Shown here: positions 35,605-44,671 of the stretch, in pieces | Layout of the letters: every line of letters starts with the position of its first letter | How positions within the stretch are numbered: position 1 is the first letter of the stretch | Assembly (NCBI RefSeq): GCF_019264345.1 | Contig: NZ_JAHVAO010000002.1 | Span: 273,711-337,710 of the forward strand | Source: Marinobacter arenosus | GTDB lineage: Bacteria; Pseudomonadota; Gammaproteobacteria; Pseudomonadales; Oleiphilaceae | DNA length: 64,000 bases | Direction: 5' to 3' | Position numbers and translations under genes: made by a program | The notes under the pieces: generated by a model | The model's input: the letters and a program-made list of their open reading frames with translations, nothing else | Database searches by the model: none | What the model was told of the DNA's origin: nothing

Positions 35605-37251
35605 GTGAACTCACTTTTCTTCCTGTTTTCGCACCTGTTCAGCCTGAGGCTGCTGGTGGTCGTGGCGGCGGTGGTGTTTGCCGTTGCCGGCGATCACCTT
35701 GCGTTCCTCAGTTGGGCCGACCGTGTTCTGCTCAGTTTGCTGGGCGCCCCGGATTCCGACAACCTGTCGATGCCGATCCCGGCTGACGCGCTGCAGGCGA
35801 CCCTGACGGCGCGCGGTCTGTCCGAGCCGGTCTGGTCCGATCTGGCCATTCGCGTGGGCCTGGTGTTGTCAGCGCTCTATCTGGTGCTTGCAATCCCGAA
35901 GATGGGGGCGTCGGTGGCGCTGCCGGTCACGCTCCTGCTGGGTGGTTCGCTGATTGTTCTGCAGGCAGCGCTGACCTTCTACAACAGCGAATGGTTGCCC
36001 CTGGGTGAGGTGATCACCTTGCTGGGCGCCGGGTTTGTGACCATGCTCTTCTGGCTTCAGCCGGATCGTGAGATACGCGCATTGAGCGCCAACGTCCGCG
36101 AGGCCCGTGTTCGACTCGCCAAGCTGCTGCTGCAACAGGGGCACACCGACGAGGCCCTGGACGCCATAATGGCTTGTCCGGTGTGTGAGGATGCGCTGGA
36201 GGTTCGTTATGAGATCGCCATCCAGCAGGAACGGAAGCGTCAGTACGAGAAAGCAATCCAGACGTATCGGGGCATCCTGGAGAACCGGAAGCACTTCCGG
36301 GACGCCGCAGACCGGTTGGCGGCGCTGGAGAAACTCTCCCCGGAAACAACCTCCCTGCAGACAGGTGGTTTCGACAGTACCCGAACATTGCTGATGCCGG
36401 CGCAGTCCCTGAGCCGACCCACCCTGGGCAGGTACGAGATTGAACGGGAAATAGGGCGGGGTGCCATGGGCGTTGTGTACCTCGGCAAGGACCCCAAGAT
36501 CGCCCGTACCGTCGCCATCAAGACTCTGAGTTATGAGGCCTTCGACGACGGCCACCTGGCGGAGTTGAAAGACCGCTTCTTCCGCGAAGCCGAAGCCGCC
36601 GGCCGGCTCAATCACCCGGCCATCGTGACCGTTTATGATGTCGGCGAAGAGGCAGACCTCGCCTACATCGCCATGGATTATGCGAGGGGCCGGCCCCTGA
36701 GCGATTTTGGCAAGCCGGGGCGGTTGCTGCCGCTGCATACGGTGCTGGATATCGTGGCCCAGGTGGCGGATGCCCTGGCCTATGCCCACAGCCAGAAAAT
36801 CGTGCATCGGGATATCAAGCCGGGCAACATCATCTACAACCCGGACGACGGTGGCATCAAGATTACCGACTTCGGTATCGCCAAGATTTCCGACGATTCC
36901 CGGACTCGCACCGGCAGTGTGATGGGCAGCCCGCTGTATATGTCGCCGGAGCAGCTCAAGGGCCAGAAGGTCACCGGTGCCTCGGATATCTACAGCCTCG
37001 GTGTCACCCTGTACAAACTGGTGAGCGGGGAGACACCCTACCAGGGGGATACCCTGGCCAACCTGACCTACCAGATTCTTAACAAGCGTCCCCGCAGTGT
37101 TCGCGAATTCAATGCCGATCTTCCAAACGGCCTGGTTCGACTGATCAATAAGGCAATCCAGCGTGAACCGGACAAGCGATTTGCGTCCGCGTCCACCATG
37201 GCCGAGGCAGTCCGCCGGCTCGCCGTCAGGGAAGCAAAGGAGGTCTCCTGA
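35605..37251 (+). CDS. Membrane-anchored Ser/Thr protein kinase
   Basis: A 548-residue kinase. The first 165 residues contain about four hydrophobic helices with a short extracytoplasmic loop; residues about 170-240 are TPR-like (YEIAIQQERKRQYEKAIQTY). The Hanks-type kinase domain (about 275-540) has GRGAMGVVYLGKD, the ATP Lys in TVAIKT, catalytic HRDIKPGN and DFGIAK. The start is GTG 35605. It overlaps the phosphatase gene by one base, so the kinase and phosphatase are made together. Confidence 0.9.
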   Translation: MNSLFFLFSHLFSLRLLVVVAAVVFAVAGDHLAFLSWADRVLLSLLGAPDSDNLSMPIPADALQATLTARGLSEPVWSDLAIRVGLVLSALYLVLAIPKMGASVALPVTLLLGGSLIVLQAALTFYNSEWLPLGEVITLLGAGFVTMLFWLQPDREIRALSANVREARVRLAKLLLQQGHTDEALDAIMACPVCEDALEVRYEIAIQQERKRQYEKAIQTYRGILENRKHFRDAADRLAALEKLSPETTSLQTGGFDSTRTLLMPAQSLSRPTLGRYEIEREIGRGAMGVVYLGKDPKIARTVAIKTLSYEAFDDGHLAELKDRFFREAEAAGRLNHPAIVTVYDVGEEADLAYIAMDYARGRPLSDFGKPGRLLPLHTVLDIVAQVADALAYAHSQKIVHRDIKPGNIIYNPDDGGIKITDFGIAKISDDSRTRTGSVMGSPLYMSPEQLKGQKVTGASDIYSLGVTLYKLVSGETPYQGDTLANLTYQILNKRPRSVREFNADLPNGLVRLINKAIQREPDKRFASASTMAEAVRRLAVREAKEVS

Positions 37252-37988
37252 TGGGCGTTCAGATTGCAGGCCGTAGCCACACCGGCGCCGTACGGGAAAA
37301 CAATCAGGATGTGGTGGTGTGGCAGGTTCGTGATGGCGGCGATGGCGCACTGATGCTCGTCGCCGACGGTATGGGTGGGTACCAGGGGGGCGAAATCGCA
37401 AGCCGGCTGGCGGCGGATTCCGTCATGGAGGCACTCACGCCCGGGTTGTTCGGCGGTGAAGCACCCTGCAAGGAACGTCTGGAGGCTGCACTGGTACTCG
37501 CCAATGAACGCATCCAGGCACGACGGGCCGAGGACAGTCAGTTGGACAAGATGGGCACCACCCTGGTGGTGGCCTGGGTTGAGGGCTCCACAGCGCATAT
37601 TGCCCACGTGGGGGATTCCCGCTGCTATCTGATCCGGCAATCTCGAGCGGACTGCCTGACCCGCGACGACACGGTGGTTCAGAACATGCTTGAAGATGGC
37701 AGCATCTCCGAGACGGATGCCCCCAACGTGCCGTTTCGAAATGTCCTCACGCGGGCGGTCGGTGCCATGGACCCACTTGAAATCAGCTACGGTAGCCACG
37801 CACTGAAGCCCGGTGATCAGTTGCTGCTGTGCTCGGATGGCCTGACCAACTCTGTCCCTCAGTCAGACTGGGAGGACCTGATCAAGAACGCTGACAGCAC
37901 GGAATCCGCCGTGGATGCACTGATTGAAACCGCCCTGGACAATCAGGCGTCGGACAACGTGTCTGCAGTATTAATGACCCTGAATTAA
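37251..37988 (+). CDS. PP2C-type Ser/Thr protein phosphatase
   Basis: A 245-residue metal-dependent phosphatase of the Stp1 type. Metal-binding motifs are visible: GAVRENNQD, VADGMGGYQGGE, HVGDSRCYL, CSDGLTN and ASDNVSAVL. It probably removes phosphates placed by the overlapping kinase. ATG 37251 shares one base with the kinase stop and has AAAGGAGG upstream. The three genes form one compact unit with the FHA gene. Confidence 0.92.
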   Translation: MGVQIAGRSHTGAVRENNQDVVVWQVRDGGDGALMLVADGMGGYQGGEIASRLAADSVMEALTPGLFGGEAPCKERLEAALVLANERIQARRAEDSQLDKMGTTLVVAWVEGSTAHIAHVGDSRCYLIRQSRADCLTRDDTVVQNMLEDGSISETDAPNVPFRNVLTRAVGAMDPLEISYGSHALKPGDQLLLCSDGLTNSVPQSDWEDLIKNADSTESAVDALIETALDNQASDNVSAVLMTLN

Positions 37989-38003
37989 GCAGAGGAACCT
38001 GAC

Positions 38004-38354
38004 ATGGCATCGTTTTCACAGCTGGTAGACAACGTGGTCGTCAACACGTTTGAACTGGAGCAACCCGAGACCCGGATCGGCCGGCGCAACGACAACGATA
38101 TCCAGATCGACGAGATTTCCGTGAGTGGTCATCATGCGGTGATCGAGGCCGTCCCCAACGCCTACCTCGACGGTACGATTGACTACTACATCACCGACAG
38201 CAACAGCACCAACGGCACCTTCGTCAACGACATCCGCATCGAGAGCCGTCAGCGCCTGAACAGTAACGACATGGTCCGGGTCGGCTGGAATGAGTTCCGT
38301 TTTATCGACGAGGACGAGAACGCGCTCGAGAAAACCGCCTACATTCTGGACTGA
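38004..38354 (+). CDS. FHA domain protein
   Basis: A 116-residue protein that is little more than one forkhead-associated domain, which reads phosphothreonine. Conserved residues are in RIGRRNDNDIQID, VSGHHAVIE and SNSTNGTFVND. It lies 15 bases after the phosphatase gene, giving a writer, eraser and reader set. Its likely partner is the neighbouring kinase or a kinase substrate. Confidence 0.9.
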   Translation: MASFSQLVDNVVVNTFELEQPETRIGRRNDNDIQIDEISVSGHHAVIEAVPNAYLDGTIDYYITDSNSTNGTFVNDIRIESRQRLNSNDMVRVGWNEFRFIDEDENALEKTAYILD

Positions 38355-38369
38355 ACGCCGGGACCGGGT

Positions 38370-39098
38370 TCAGTCGAGGTTGTCGATGACCAGATCGGAG
38401 AAGCGCTGCAGCAGGCTGGAGGCCACCGGTGCCGGTTCGACCGCTGCAAGCAGTGCGTCCGGATCCAGGTTCTCGGCGGCCAGCTCGGGCGCCTGGACGC
38501 CCAGGTAGGCTGTCATGATGGCGTCCGTGAATTCCGGGTGGAACTGGACGCCCCAGGCGCAGTCGCCAACCCGGAATGCCTGATGGGGTTCAAACTGACT
38601 GCGGCCCAGCAGAACGGCTCCTGGCGGTAGGCCAAGCACCGATTGCTTGTGGGTCAGTTGAGCCTTGAACGTTGCCGGCAGGCCGGCAAACAGTAGGTCG
38701 GATTCGGCGACCGGCAGCAGTTCGATTGTCTTGGTGCCGGTTTCACGGCCCTCAGGGTGGTACCCGACCTCGCCGCCCAGGGCATGAGCAAGCAACTGAT
38801 GGCCATAGCACACGCCCAGAACCGGAATCCTTTGATCGACAGCGCCTGCCAGCCATTGGGCAGTCGCTTCGCTCCATGATGCCCGGTCACTGACCATGGC
38901 GGGGGAGCCCGTCACCACGATGCCGTCCCAATCGTGGGCATTGCCGGGGACGTCACCCTGCTCAACGTTGACCACGGTGAGCGCGAGCTCGTTCGAAAGT
39001 CCCCGAACGAACCAGTCCTCAAAATCACCGGAAACCTCCCTGATGGTGGGGTAGGTGGTTCCGGTCTTCAGGATGACGACCCTGGCCTGGCGGCTCAC
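38370..39098 (-). CDS. Class I glutamine amidotransferase-like protein
   Basis: A 242-residue GATase1 domain. The nucleophile Cys lies in [13 protein letters not shown] and the catalytic His/Glu in WGVQFHPEF. Such stand-alone domains are often annotated as GMP synthase-like or gamma-glutamyl hydrolases of polyamines. Its ATG overlaps the YebC-type stop by four bases (ATGA), so the two are coupled. Confidence 0.86.
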   Translation of the reverse strand: MSRQARVVILKTGTTYPTIREVSGDFEDWFVRGLSNELALTVVNVEQGDVPGNAHDWDGIVVTGSPAMVSDRASWSEATAQWLAGAVDQRIPVLGVCYGHQLLAHALGGEVGYHPEGRETGTKTIELLPVAESDLLFAGLPATFKAQLTHKQSVLGLPPGAVLLGRSQFEPHQAFRVGDCAWGVQFHPEFTDAIMTAYLGVQAPELAAENLDPDALLAAVEPAPVASSLLQRFSDLVIDNLD

Positions 39099-39826
39099 TC
39101 GGCTTGCTCGGGCAGTTGGGCGTTGTGGAACACGTTCTGGACGTCGTCCAGATCATTCAGCATGTCGAGAAACTTCTCGAACAGGGGAATGTCATCGCCT
39201 TCCACCTGGGTGGTGGTTTTCGGCAGGAACTGGATTTCGTCGGCTTCAAAATCAATGCCTTCGAAGGCTTCTGTCAGAGCCTGGCGAGCCTTGGCGTACT
39301 CGGTGTTGGGAGTGAAAACGGTGATCAGTCCGCCTTCGTTTTCGATGTCCGTGACGTCGACGTCCGCTTCCATCAGTGCTTCCAGTACGGCTTCTTCGTC
39401 GTCGTGCTTGAACGCGAAAATGGCGCAGTGGTCGAACATGTGCGCCACGGCGCCCGGCGTGCCGATCTTGCACTTGGTCTTGGTGAAGGCGAGACGGACG
39501 TCCCCGAAAGTGCGGTTCGGATTGTCGGTGAGGCAGTCGACAATCACCATGCAGTTGCCCGGGCCATACCCTTCATACCGGGCCGGGGAATAATCCTCGC
39601 CAGCGCCGCCCTTGGCCTTGTCGATGGCCTTTTCGATAACGTGAGACGGTACCTGGTCCTTCTTGGCCCGATCAATCAGCCCTCGGAGGGACAGGTTGCC
39701 ATCCGGATCTGTGCCGCCGGACTTGGCCGCCATGTAGATCTCTCGACCGTATTTGCTGTAGACCTTGGTTTTCGCTGCGGCCGTTTTGGCCATCGACTCT
39801 TTGCGGTTCTGGTAGGCTCTGCCCAT
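39095..39826 (-). CDS. YebC/PmpR (TACO1) family protein
   Basis: A 243-residue protein of the YebC family (YeeN-like subgroup, as it begins [20 protein letters not shown]). These proteins relieve ribosome stalling or regulate transcription. Family motifs are [24 protein letters not shown] and [23 protein letters not shown] lies upstream of ATG 39826. The gene leads a two-gene unit with the amidotransferase. Confidence 0.88.
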   Translation of the reverse strand: MGRAYQNRKESMAKTAAAKTKVYSKYGREIYMAAKSGGTDPDGNLSLRGLIDRAKKDQVPSHVIEKAIDKAKGGAGEDYSPARYEGYGPGNCMVIVDCLTDNPNRTFGDVRLAFTKTKCKIGTPGAVAHMFDHCAIFAFKHDDEEAVLEALMEADVDVTDIENEGGLITVFTPNTEYAKARQALTEAFEGIDFEADEIQFLPKTTTQVEGDDIPLFEKFLDMLNDLDDVQNVFHNAQLPEQAE

Positions 39827-40139
39827 CTGCGCTGCCTCTCTATTTCTTGGGAAAGGGCCGGATTTTACTCAACTATGGCGTCATCGAACAGGCTTATTTG
39901 CCTTCTCAATGCATGTTGAGCGGGCGTGGTTGCCCCCGTTTGCAGGGGTCGGGAAGCCTCGGTGGACTCTGAACCAAATTTCTTTTCAATTTCATGTAAC
40001 GATTTGCAGAATTTACCCTCTAAGCCTTACCCGGTTGAGGCCGGGTTTATCCTGAATTCGTGGGTCAGGCCCGGGTGGCTGGCCCGATGATGCTGTTCCT
40101 GAGTCCGGGGATATCGGGCTTAAGAAGGAGGGTATCTCA
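39827..40139. other. Intergenic region with short GC-rich hairpins
   Basis: About 310 bases between divergent genes with no coding signal. A short hairpin (CCCGG with CCGGG) is visible near 40030-40045, and other GC-rich direct and inverted pieces follow before the AAGGAGGG ribosome site of the next gene. It should hold two promoters. Confidence 0.45.
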
Positions 40140-40472
40140 ATGAAACAGGTAGTGATTTGTTCGGCAACACTGGCGATGACGCTGTTTGTTGCACCATTAT
40201 ATGGCGATAACTGGGAGCGTCAGAACCAGCGTCAGGCGATGATGGAGCATCAGGCGCAGATGGATTCCAGCATGGCGATGCGCCACAGCTATTCCGAAAC
40301 AGAACAGAACCGCCGAAGGCAGTTGGAGCGGGGCGCCCCGCAAAGCATCGAGGACATCGAGAGTCTGCCGTCTACGGCAGCGGGTCGTCCCGATGACCGG
40401 GGAATGGAATACCGGGACGACATGAATGACAGAAGGAAAGGTCACAGGGGAGAGATTGAATACGATTACTAG
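40140..40472 (+). CDS. Hypothetical exported polar protein
   Basis: A 110-residue protein with a signal peptide (VVICSATLAMTLFVAPLYG) and a very hydrophilic mature part rich in Gln, Arg, Met and Glu (QNQRQAMMEHQAQMDSSMAM). No family recognised. AAGGAGGG precedes the ATG at 40140 and a terminator follows, so it is probably a real monocistronic gene. A periplasmic, possibly disordered protein is likely. Confidence 0.6.
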   Translation: MKQVVICSATLAMTLFVAPLYGDNWERQNQRQAMMEHQAQMDSSMAMRHSYSETEQNRRRQLERGAPQSIEDIESLPSTAAGRPDDRGMEYRDDMNDRRKGHRGEIEYDY

Positions 40473-40530
40473 AAAGCATTCCCCCATAGAGTCGGTTGTC
40501 AGGTTCGCCTTGGATCGACACGCCGGCACC

Positions 40531-40560
40531 AAGGAACAGCCGTCCGGGGCCGTTCCTTTC
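40531..40560 (+). terminator. Probable intrinsic terminator after the exported polar protein
   Basis: AAGGAAC pairs with GTTCCTT, and GCC with GGC inside, around a six-base loop. The T tract after it is short, so strength is uncertain. It lies between convergent genes and could serve both. Confidence 0.55.
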
Positions 40561-40563
40561 TGA

Positions 40564-41364
40564 TCAGATATAGTCCACCGGGCGCCGATAATTTTCCTGC
40601 GTCATCAGGTCAATTCCGCACTCCATGTCGCTCACCCAGTCCAGGAAGCGCTCAACCATGGCCGGTCCTTCGAAGCGCTTGCCGTGCTGGGGCACGATCA
40701 TATCCACGTCCAGTTCCCTCACCATATTCGCCCACAGCTGACAGACCTTTCTGGAAGCAATGTAACGGCGGTGAAAGCCGATCATGCTGGGAATGTGCTT
40801 GTCGAAATCGGCGACGGGCAGATGGTCGTCCTCGCCTCCGAGTGAGGCGCCCAGGTCGCCAGAGAAGAGTATCTTCGCCACCGGATCGTAGAACTGGAGG
40901 TTGCCAACCGAGTGCATGAAGTGGGCCGGCAGGCACTGCAGGTAGGAATCGCCGAACTTCACGTTTGCGCCGGCGTCGGGCACGCTCACGATGCGGTCGT
41001 AGACGCTGCCGCTGAGCTGGCTGGTGACGTAGCCGGACACCAGGTGAGGCAGGAATCGCGCCCAGAGCCGGGAGGTGACAATCTTGGCCCGGGTGTGAAC
41101 GATCCACCGGTCGATGGCGCCGATGATGTCCGGGTCCTGGTGTGACGCGAAGACGTAATCCATATCGCGAATGTTCATATACCGCGATGCCGCGACAGAA
41201 AGGGGGGTGTAGGTGAGATCTCCGCCCGGATCAATCAGTGCTTCGTGCTTGCCATCAACGATCAGGAACTGGTTGGACTGAACGCCCTCGCCGGTTACCA
41301 GTGAATCGAACATCAGGCATTTGTGGTGTCCGTTATCAAACAGAACAATCGGCTCGGCTGCCAT
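40564..41364 (-). CDS. MBL-fold protein of the di-iron oxygen-binding (ODP) type
   Basis: A 266-residue metallo-beta-lactamase-fold protein resembling the N-terminal domain of flavodiiron proteins. The first metal motif is SHQDPDIIGAID (HxExDH in the flavodiirons, here with Gln-Asp), followed by PAHFMHSVGNLQFYDP and SGDLGAS, and a last His in VPQHGKRF. No flavodoxin domain follows. Stand-alone members have been linked to O2 or NO sensing. Confidence 0.8.
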   Translation of the reverse strand: MAAEPIVLFDNGHHKCLMFDSLVTGEGVQSNQFLIVDGKHEALIDPGGDLTYTPLSVAASRYMNIRDMDYVFASHQDPDIIGAIDRWIVHTRAKIVTSRLWARFLPHLVSGYVTSQLSGSVYDRIVSVPDAGANVKFGDSYLQCLPAHFMHSVGNLQFYDPVAKILFSGDLGASLGGEDDHLPVADFDKHIPSMIGFHRRYIASRKVCQLWANMVRELDVDMIVPQHGKRFEGPAMVERFLDWVSDMECGIDLMTQENYRRPVDYI

Positions 41365-41513
41365 GTGAAATCTCCCGCTGGACGTGGAATAACCGGCCCC
41401 ATGGCCGGTTACTGCAAAGTGCGCGGAGATTACAAAATCGCGAATAGCAACCTATTGCTGCAGGTCAAATATCTGATATTCATCAAGTAAGGTTTTGTAC
41501 GCGCAACCGGTGT

Positions 41514-41942
41514 TCAGGCCAGTTCGGGCACACGCTTGATGCCCCGGCGGATGCCTTGCTCCAGTGCCGAGCTGACCACTTTGCCGGTGAAGGGCACGAT
41601 GTCTTCGAAGCGAATGGTGTAGTGGACACGGGTGTAGCCTTCCGGGGTGTCCTCGAACAGGATTCGGCCGATGTGGTTCTTGATCGGGCTCATGCTGGTG
41701 ATGGTGTACTCGATCAGTGAATCCGGCTCGAAGTTCAATATGGTTTCTTTCAGGCCCAGCGGCCCGATACCGATTTTGCGGACAGAGCCTATGCCGTTCG
41801 GGTCGGCCTGGTCGCTGTCCTTGATGCGCTTGACGGGGGCTCCCAGCAGCTTTCCGAAACGTCGGTGATCCGCGAACAGGGCGAACACCTTGCTTCGGGG
41901 AACGTCAAATGTTTCTTCAATTTCAATCGTGTACATAGCCAT
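41514..41942 (-). CDS. SRPBCC (START-like) family protein
   Basis: A 142-residue polyketide-cyclase-like lipid-binding fold: the strand YTIEIEETFDVPRSKVFALF, the loop DHRRFGKLLGAP and the final helix VSSALEQGIRRGIKRV. It probably binds a hydrophobic small molecule. ATG 41942 follows a GTGAG-type site; the frame from 42026 adds 28 residues without support. It is followed downstream by a gap before the MBL gene. Confidence 0.75.
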   Translation of the reverse strand: MAMYTIEIEETFDVPRSKVFALFADHRRFGKLLGAPVKRIKDSDQADPNGIGSVRKIGIGPLGLKETILNFEPDSLIEYTITSMSPIKNHIGRILFEDTPEGYTRVHYTIRFEDIVPFTGKVVSSALEQGIRRGIKRVPELA

Positions 41943-42047
41943 AGGCTCACTCTTCTTGTGCGTTATGTCGCCCAAGAGTATCCGTTTCATTTTACCAACA
42001 AAAGTCGCGGTAATGGACAGGTCCAAGTCTGGCCCGAATCGCCCGGT

Positions 42048-42929
42048 TCAGTGCCGGGCCGTGTGTCGGTAATCCCGGGGTGATTGACCCATTACCTTCT
42101 TGAATAACCGCGAAAAATAATAGGCGTCGTCATAGCCCAGACGGCGGCTGATGTCGGCGAAAGTGAGCTCGGTGGTGTCCAGCATCTGACAGGCCCGCTC
42201 CACCTTCAGGTGCAGGAAGTGCTGGATGGGCGAGGTGCCGGTCTGTTCCCGGTAGCGGGTCGCGAAATGCGCCGGCGACACGCCGGCGAGTTCGGCCAGT
42301 TGCTCGAGGGAGATACGCTCGTCCAGATGTTCGCGCATGTAGTTGTGGATGGTGTCCAGCTCTGCCTTTTGCTCGTGGCTGGTTTCGTCCGCGTTCAGCG
42401 GCACAGCCGCCATCAGCTGGCGCAGCCGGTTGGCTGCGTGAATGAGGCCCCGGGCTCGGAAGCCGGTCTGCCGCACCGAGAGCAGGCCGTTAAAGTCCAC
42501 CAGCAGACGCGGCTGGCGCCCCAGATGCCGGATCCGGGTGGTCCCCGAAAACCCCATGTAATTCCGAAACTCCTCGGCCAGGGGACCGGTGTAGTGGACC
42601 CAGTGGATTGTCCATGGGTTGTCCGGATCGGAGGTATAGCGGTGGTGCGCGCCGGCCGGTAGAAGCAGCAGATCCCCGGGCTCTACCGTGTAGGGCTCAC
42701 CCAGCACGTTCAGGAACGCCTTGCCCTCGGTGCAGTAGATCAAAAGATTGTCGCTGTGGTGCTCCCGGTGCATGTGATGCCCCGCCGCCCTGCGATAGTG
42801 GCCGAACGCCAGGGGGTACAGGTCCCGGGTCAGCGGGTGGCTGGAGAGCAGCCGGATTATGGGGGCTGGTACCACGTAGCGAACGCTGTCTTCCGGTACC
42901 GGCCACTGCGAGGTTTGTGTCATTGCCAT
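42048..42929 (-). CDS. mmsR: AraC family regulator MmsR
   Basis: A 293-residue AraC-type activator. An N-terminal cupin ([32 protein letters not shown]) is followed by a two-helix-turn-helix domain ([40 protein letters not shown]). In Pseudomonas MmsR activates the mmsAB valine-degradation operon. Here it is divergent from mmsA and 157 bases away, with a candidate site pair between. Confidence 0.9.
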   Translation of the reverse strand: MAMTQTSQWPVPEDSVRYVVPAPIIRLLSSHPLTRDLYPLAFGHYRRAAGHHMHREHHSDNLLIYCTEGKAFLNVLGEPYTVEPGDLLLLPAGAHHRYTSDPDNPWTIHWVHYTGPLAEEFRNYMGFSGTTRIRHLGRQPRLLVDFNGLLSVRQTGFRARGLIHAANRLRQLMAAVPLNADETSHEQKAELDTIHNYMREHLDERISLEQLAELAGVSPAHFATRYREQTGTSPIQHFLHLKVERACQMLDTTELTFADISRRLGYDDAYYFSRLFKKVMGQSPRDYRHTARH

Positions 42930-42958
42930 TGTCGCTGTTTTTGGTGGTGATCGAAAGA

Positions 42959-42989
42959 TAGTCCATCAAGAGCGAAATTTAGTCAATCA
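42959..42989 (+). promoter_or_regulatory. Candidate MmsR direct-repeat site and mmsA promoter
   Basis: TAGTCCATCA (42959-42968) and TAGTCAATCA (42980-42989) match at 9 of 10 bases and start 21 bases apart, two helical turns, as expected for an AraC-type dimer on direct half-sites. A possible -10 box TAGTCT lies at 43010-43015, so the second half-site would abut the -35 region, the usual activator position. Sites are seen; function is inferred. Confidence 0.6.
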
Positions 42990-43086
42990 CGCTCCCGCAC
43001 ACCCCGTGCTAGTCTTTTTGCATTCGTGGTCGGAACCTCACGGTTTTCGGCTTGCTTCCCTCATAACAACAAACAGGGATTTTGCT

Positions 43087-44577
43087 ATGAAAAATGTACC
43101 TCTGTACCTTGCCGGTGAATTCATCCAGAGCCAGACCCATGAATGGATCGATGTCACCGACCCCGCCACCAACGAAGTGATCGCCAAGGCTCCGTGCACC
43201 ACGCACGCGGAAATGGAGCAGGCCATCAAGTACGCGGGTGAAGTCTTCAAGACCTGGAAGGAAACGCCTGTGTCTGAGCGTGCCCGGGTCATGCTGCGCT
43301 ACCAGGCGCTGCTGAAAGAACATCATGACGACATCGCCGAAATCCTGTCCCAGGAAACCGGTAAAACCTTTGAAGACGCCAAGGGCGACGTCTGGCGCGG
43401 TATCGAGGTAGTCGAGCACGCGGCCAACGTGGCCTCCCTGATGATGGGCGAAACCGTCGAAAATGTGGCCCGTGGCGTTGACACCCACTCCTGGACCCAG
43501 CCGCTGGGCGTATGTGCGGGCATCACCCCGTTCAACTTCCCGGCCATGATTCCGCTGTGGATGTTCCCGATGGCCATCGCCTGCGGCAATACCTTCATTC
43601 TGAAGCCGTCCGAGCAGGACCCGCTGACGCCGATGCGCCTGGCGGAGCTGTTTGAGGAGGCCGGTGCCCCGAAAGGCGTGCTGCAGGTTGTTCACGGTGG
43701 CAAGGAGCAGGTCGACACCCTGTTGACCGATCCGGCGATCCGCGCCATCTCCTTCGTTGGTTCCGTTCCGGTGGGCCGCTACATCTATGAAACCGGCACC
43801 CGCAATATGAAGCGCGTGCAGAGTTTCGCCGGCGCCAAGAACCACATGGTCATCATGCCCGATGCCGACAAGCAGCAGGTCATCAACGCGCTCGTCGGTG
43901 CCTCCGTCGGCGCGGCCGGCCAGCGCTGCATGGCGATTTCCGTGGCCGTGTTCGTGGGTGAGGCCCAGCAGTGGATTCCGGAACTGAAAGAAGCTATGGC
44001 CAAGGTTCGCCCGGGTGCCTGGGACGACGCTGGCGCCAGCTATGGCCCGATTATCAGCGCCAAGGCCAAGGACCGGGTTGAATCCCTGATTGCCACCGGT
44101 GAAGCGCAGGGCGCCAACCTGCTGCTCGACGGCCGTGGATGCACCGTCGATGGTCTGCCGGACGGCAACTGGGTCGGCCCGACCCTGTTCTCCGGTGTGA
44201 CCACCGAGATGGACATCTACAACGAGGAAATCTTCGGCCCGGTTCTCTGTTGCATGGAAACCGACAGCCTGGGTGAGGCGATCGAACTGATCAACAACAG
44301 CCCGTACGGCAATGGTACGTCCATCTTCACTGCATCCGGTGGCTGCGCCCGCCGCTTCCAGCACGAGATCGATGTGGGCCAGGTGGGCGTAAACGTGCCC
44401 ATTCCGGTACCCCTGCCGTTCTTCTCATTCACCGGCTGGAAGGGGTCCTTCTACGGTGATCAGCACGCCTACGGCAAGCAGGCGGTGCGCTTCTACACCG
44501 AAACCAAGACGGTCACGTCGCGCTGGTTCTCAAGCGAAGCCAGCACCAAGGCGAACTTCTCTATCCAGTTGCGTTGA
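43087..44577 (+). CDS. mmsA: Methylmalonate-semialdehyde dehydrogenase (CoA-acylating) MmsA
   Basis: A 496-residue aldehyde dehydrogenase converting methylmalonate semialdehyde (from valine) to propionyl-CoA. Visible features are [38 protein letters not shown] and the catalytic Cys in [14 protein letters not shown], which are typical of MmsA. ATG 43087 is chosen ([13 protein letters not shown]). It is the first gene of the valine cluster and ends before a strong terminator. Confidence 0.95.
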   Translation: MKNVPLYLAGEFIQSQTHEWIDVTDPATNEVIAKAPCTTHAEMEQAIKYAGEVFKTWKETPVSERARVMLRYQALLKEHHDDIAEILSQETGKTFEDAKGDVWRGIEVVEHAANVASLMMGETVENVARGVDTHSWTQPLGVCAGITPFNFPAMIPLWMFPMAIACGNTFILKPSEQDPLTPMRLAELFEEAGAPKGVLQVVHGGKEQVDTLLTDPAIRAISFVGSVPVGRYIYETGTRNMKRVQSFAGAKNHMVIMPDADKQQVINALVGASVGAAGQRCMAISVAVFVGEAQQWIPELKEAMAKVRPGAWDDAGASYGPIISAKAKDRVESLIATGEAQGANLLLDGRGCTVDGLPDGNWVGPTLFSGVTTEMDIYNEEIFGPVLCCMETDSLGEAIELINNSPYGNGTSIFTASGGCARRFQHEIDVGQVGVNVPIPVPLPFFSFTGWKGSFYGDQHAYGKQAVRFYTETKTVTSRWFSSEASTKANFSIQLR

Positions 44578-44600
44578 GTGTGTTGTAGGTGGGGTAAGTT

Positions 44601-44631
44601 GGGCCGGAACCTGTTTCCGGCCCCCTTTTTT
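44601..44631 (+). terminator. Intrinsic terminator between mmsA and the acyl-CoA dehydrogenase gene
   Basis: GGGCCGGAA (44601-44609) pairs perfectly with TTCCGGCCC (44615-44623) around a five-base loop and is followed by a T run to 44631. It lies 23 bases after the mmsA stop and about 40 before the next gene, so it probably ends or attenuates transcription within the cluster. Confidence 0.85.
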
Positions 44632-44671
44632 GCTCCGCCTCAGCCCAACCTCTTAGATCTGGAGTGATTCA

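Noticed and set aside
43009..44364. A 451-codon minus-strand open frame opposite mmsA
   Set aside because: GC-rich mirror frame with no family features; the plus strand encodes a perfect MmsA. Similar mirror frames occur opposite 44672-45838, 45849-47385 and 35869-37251.
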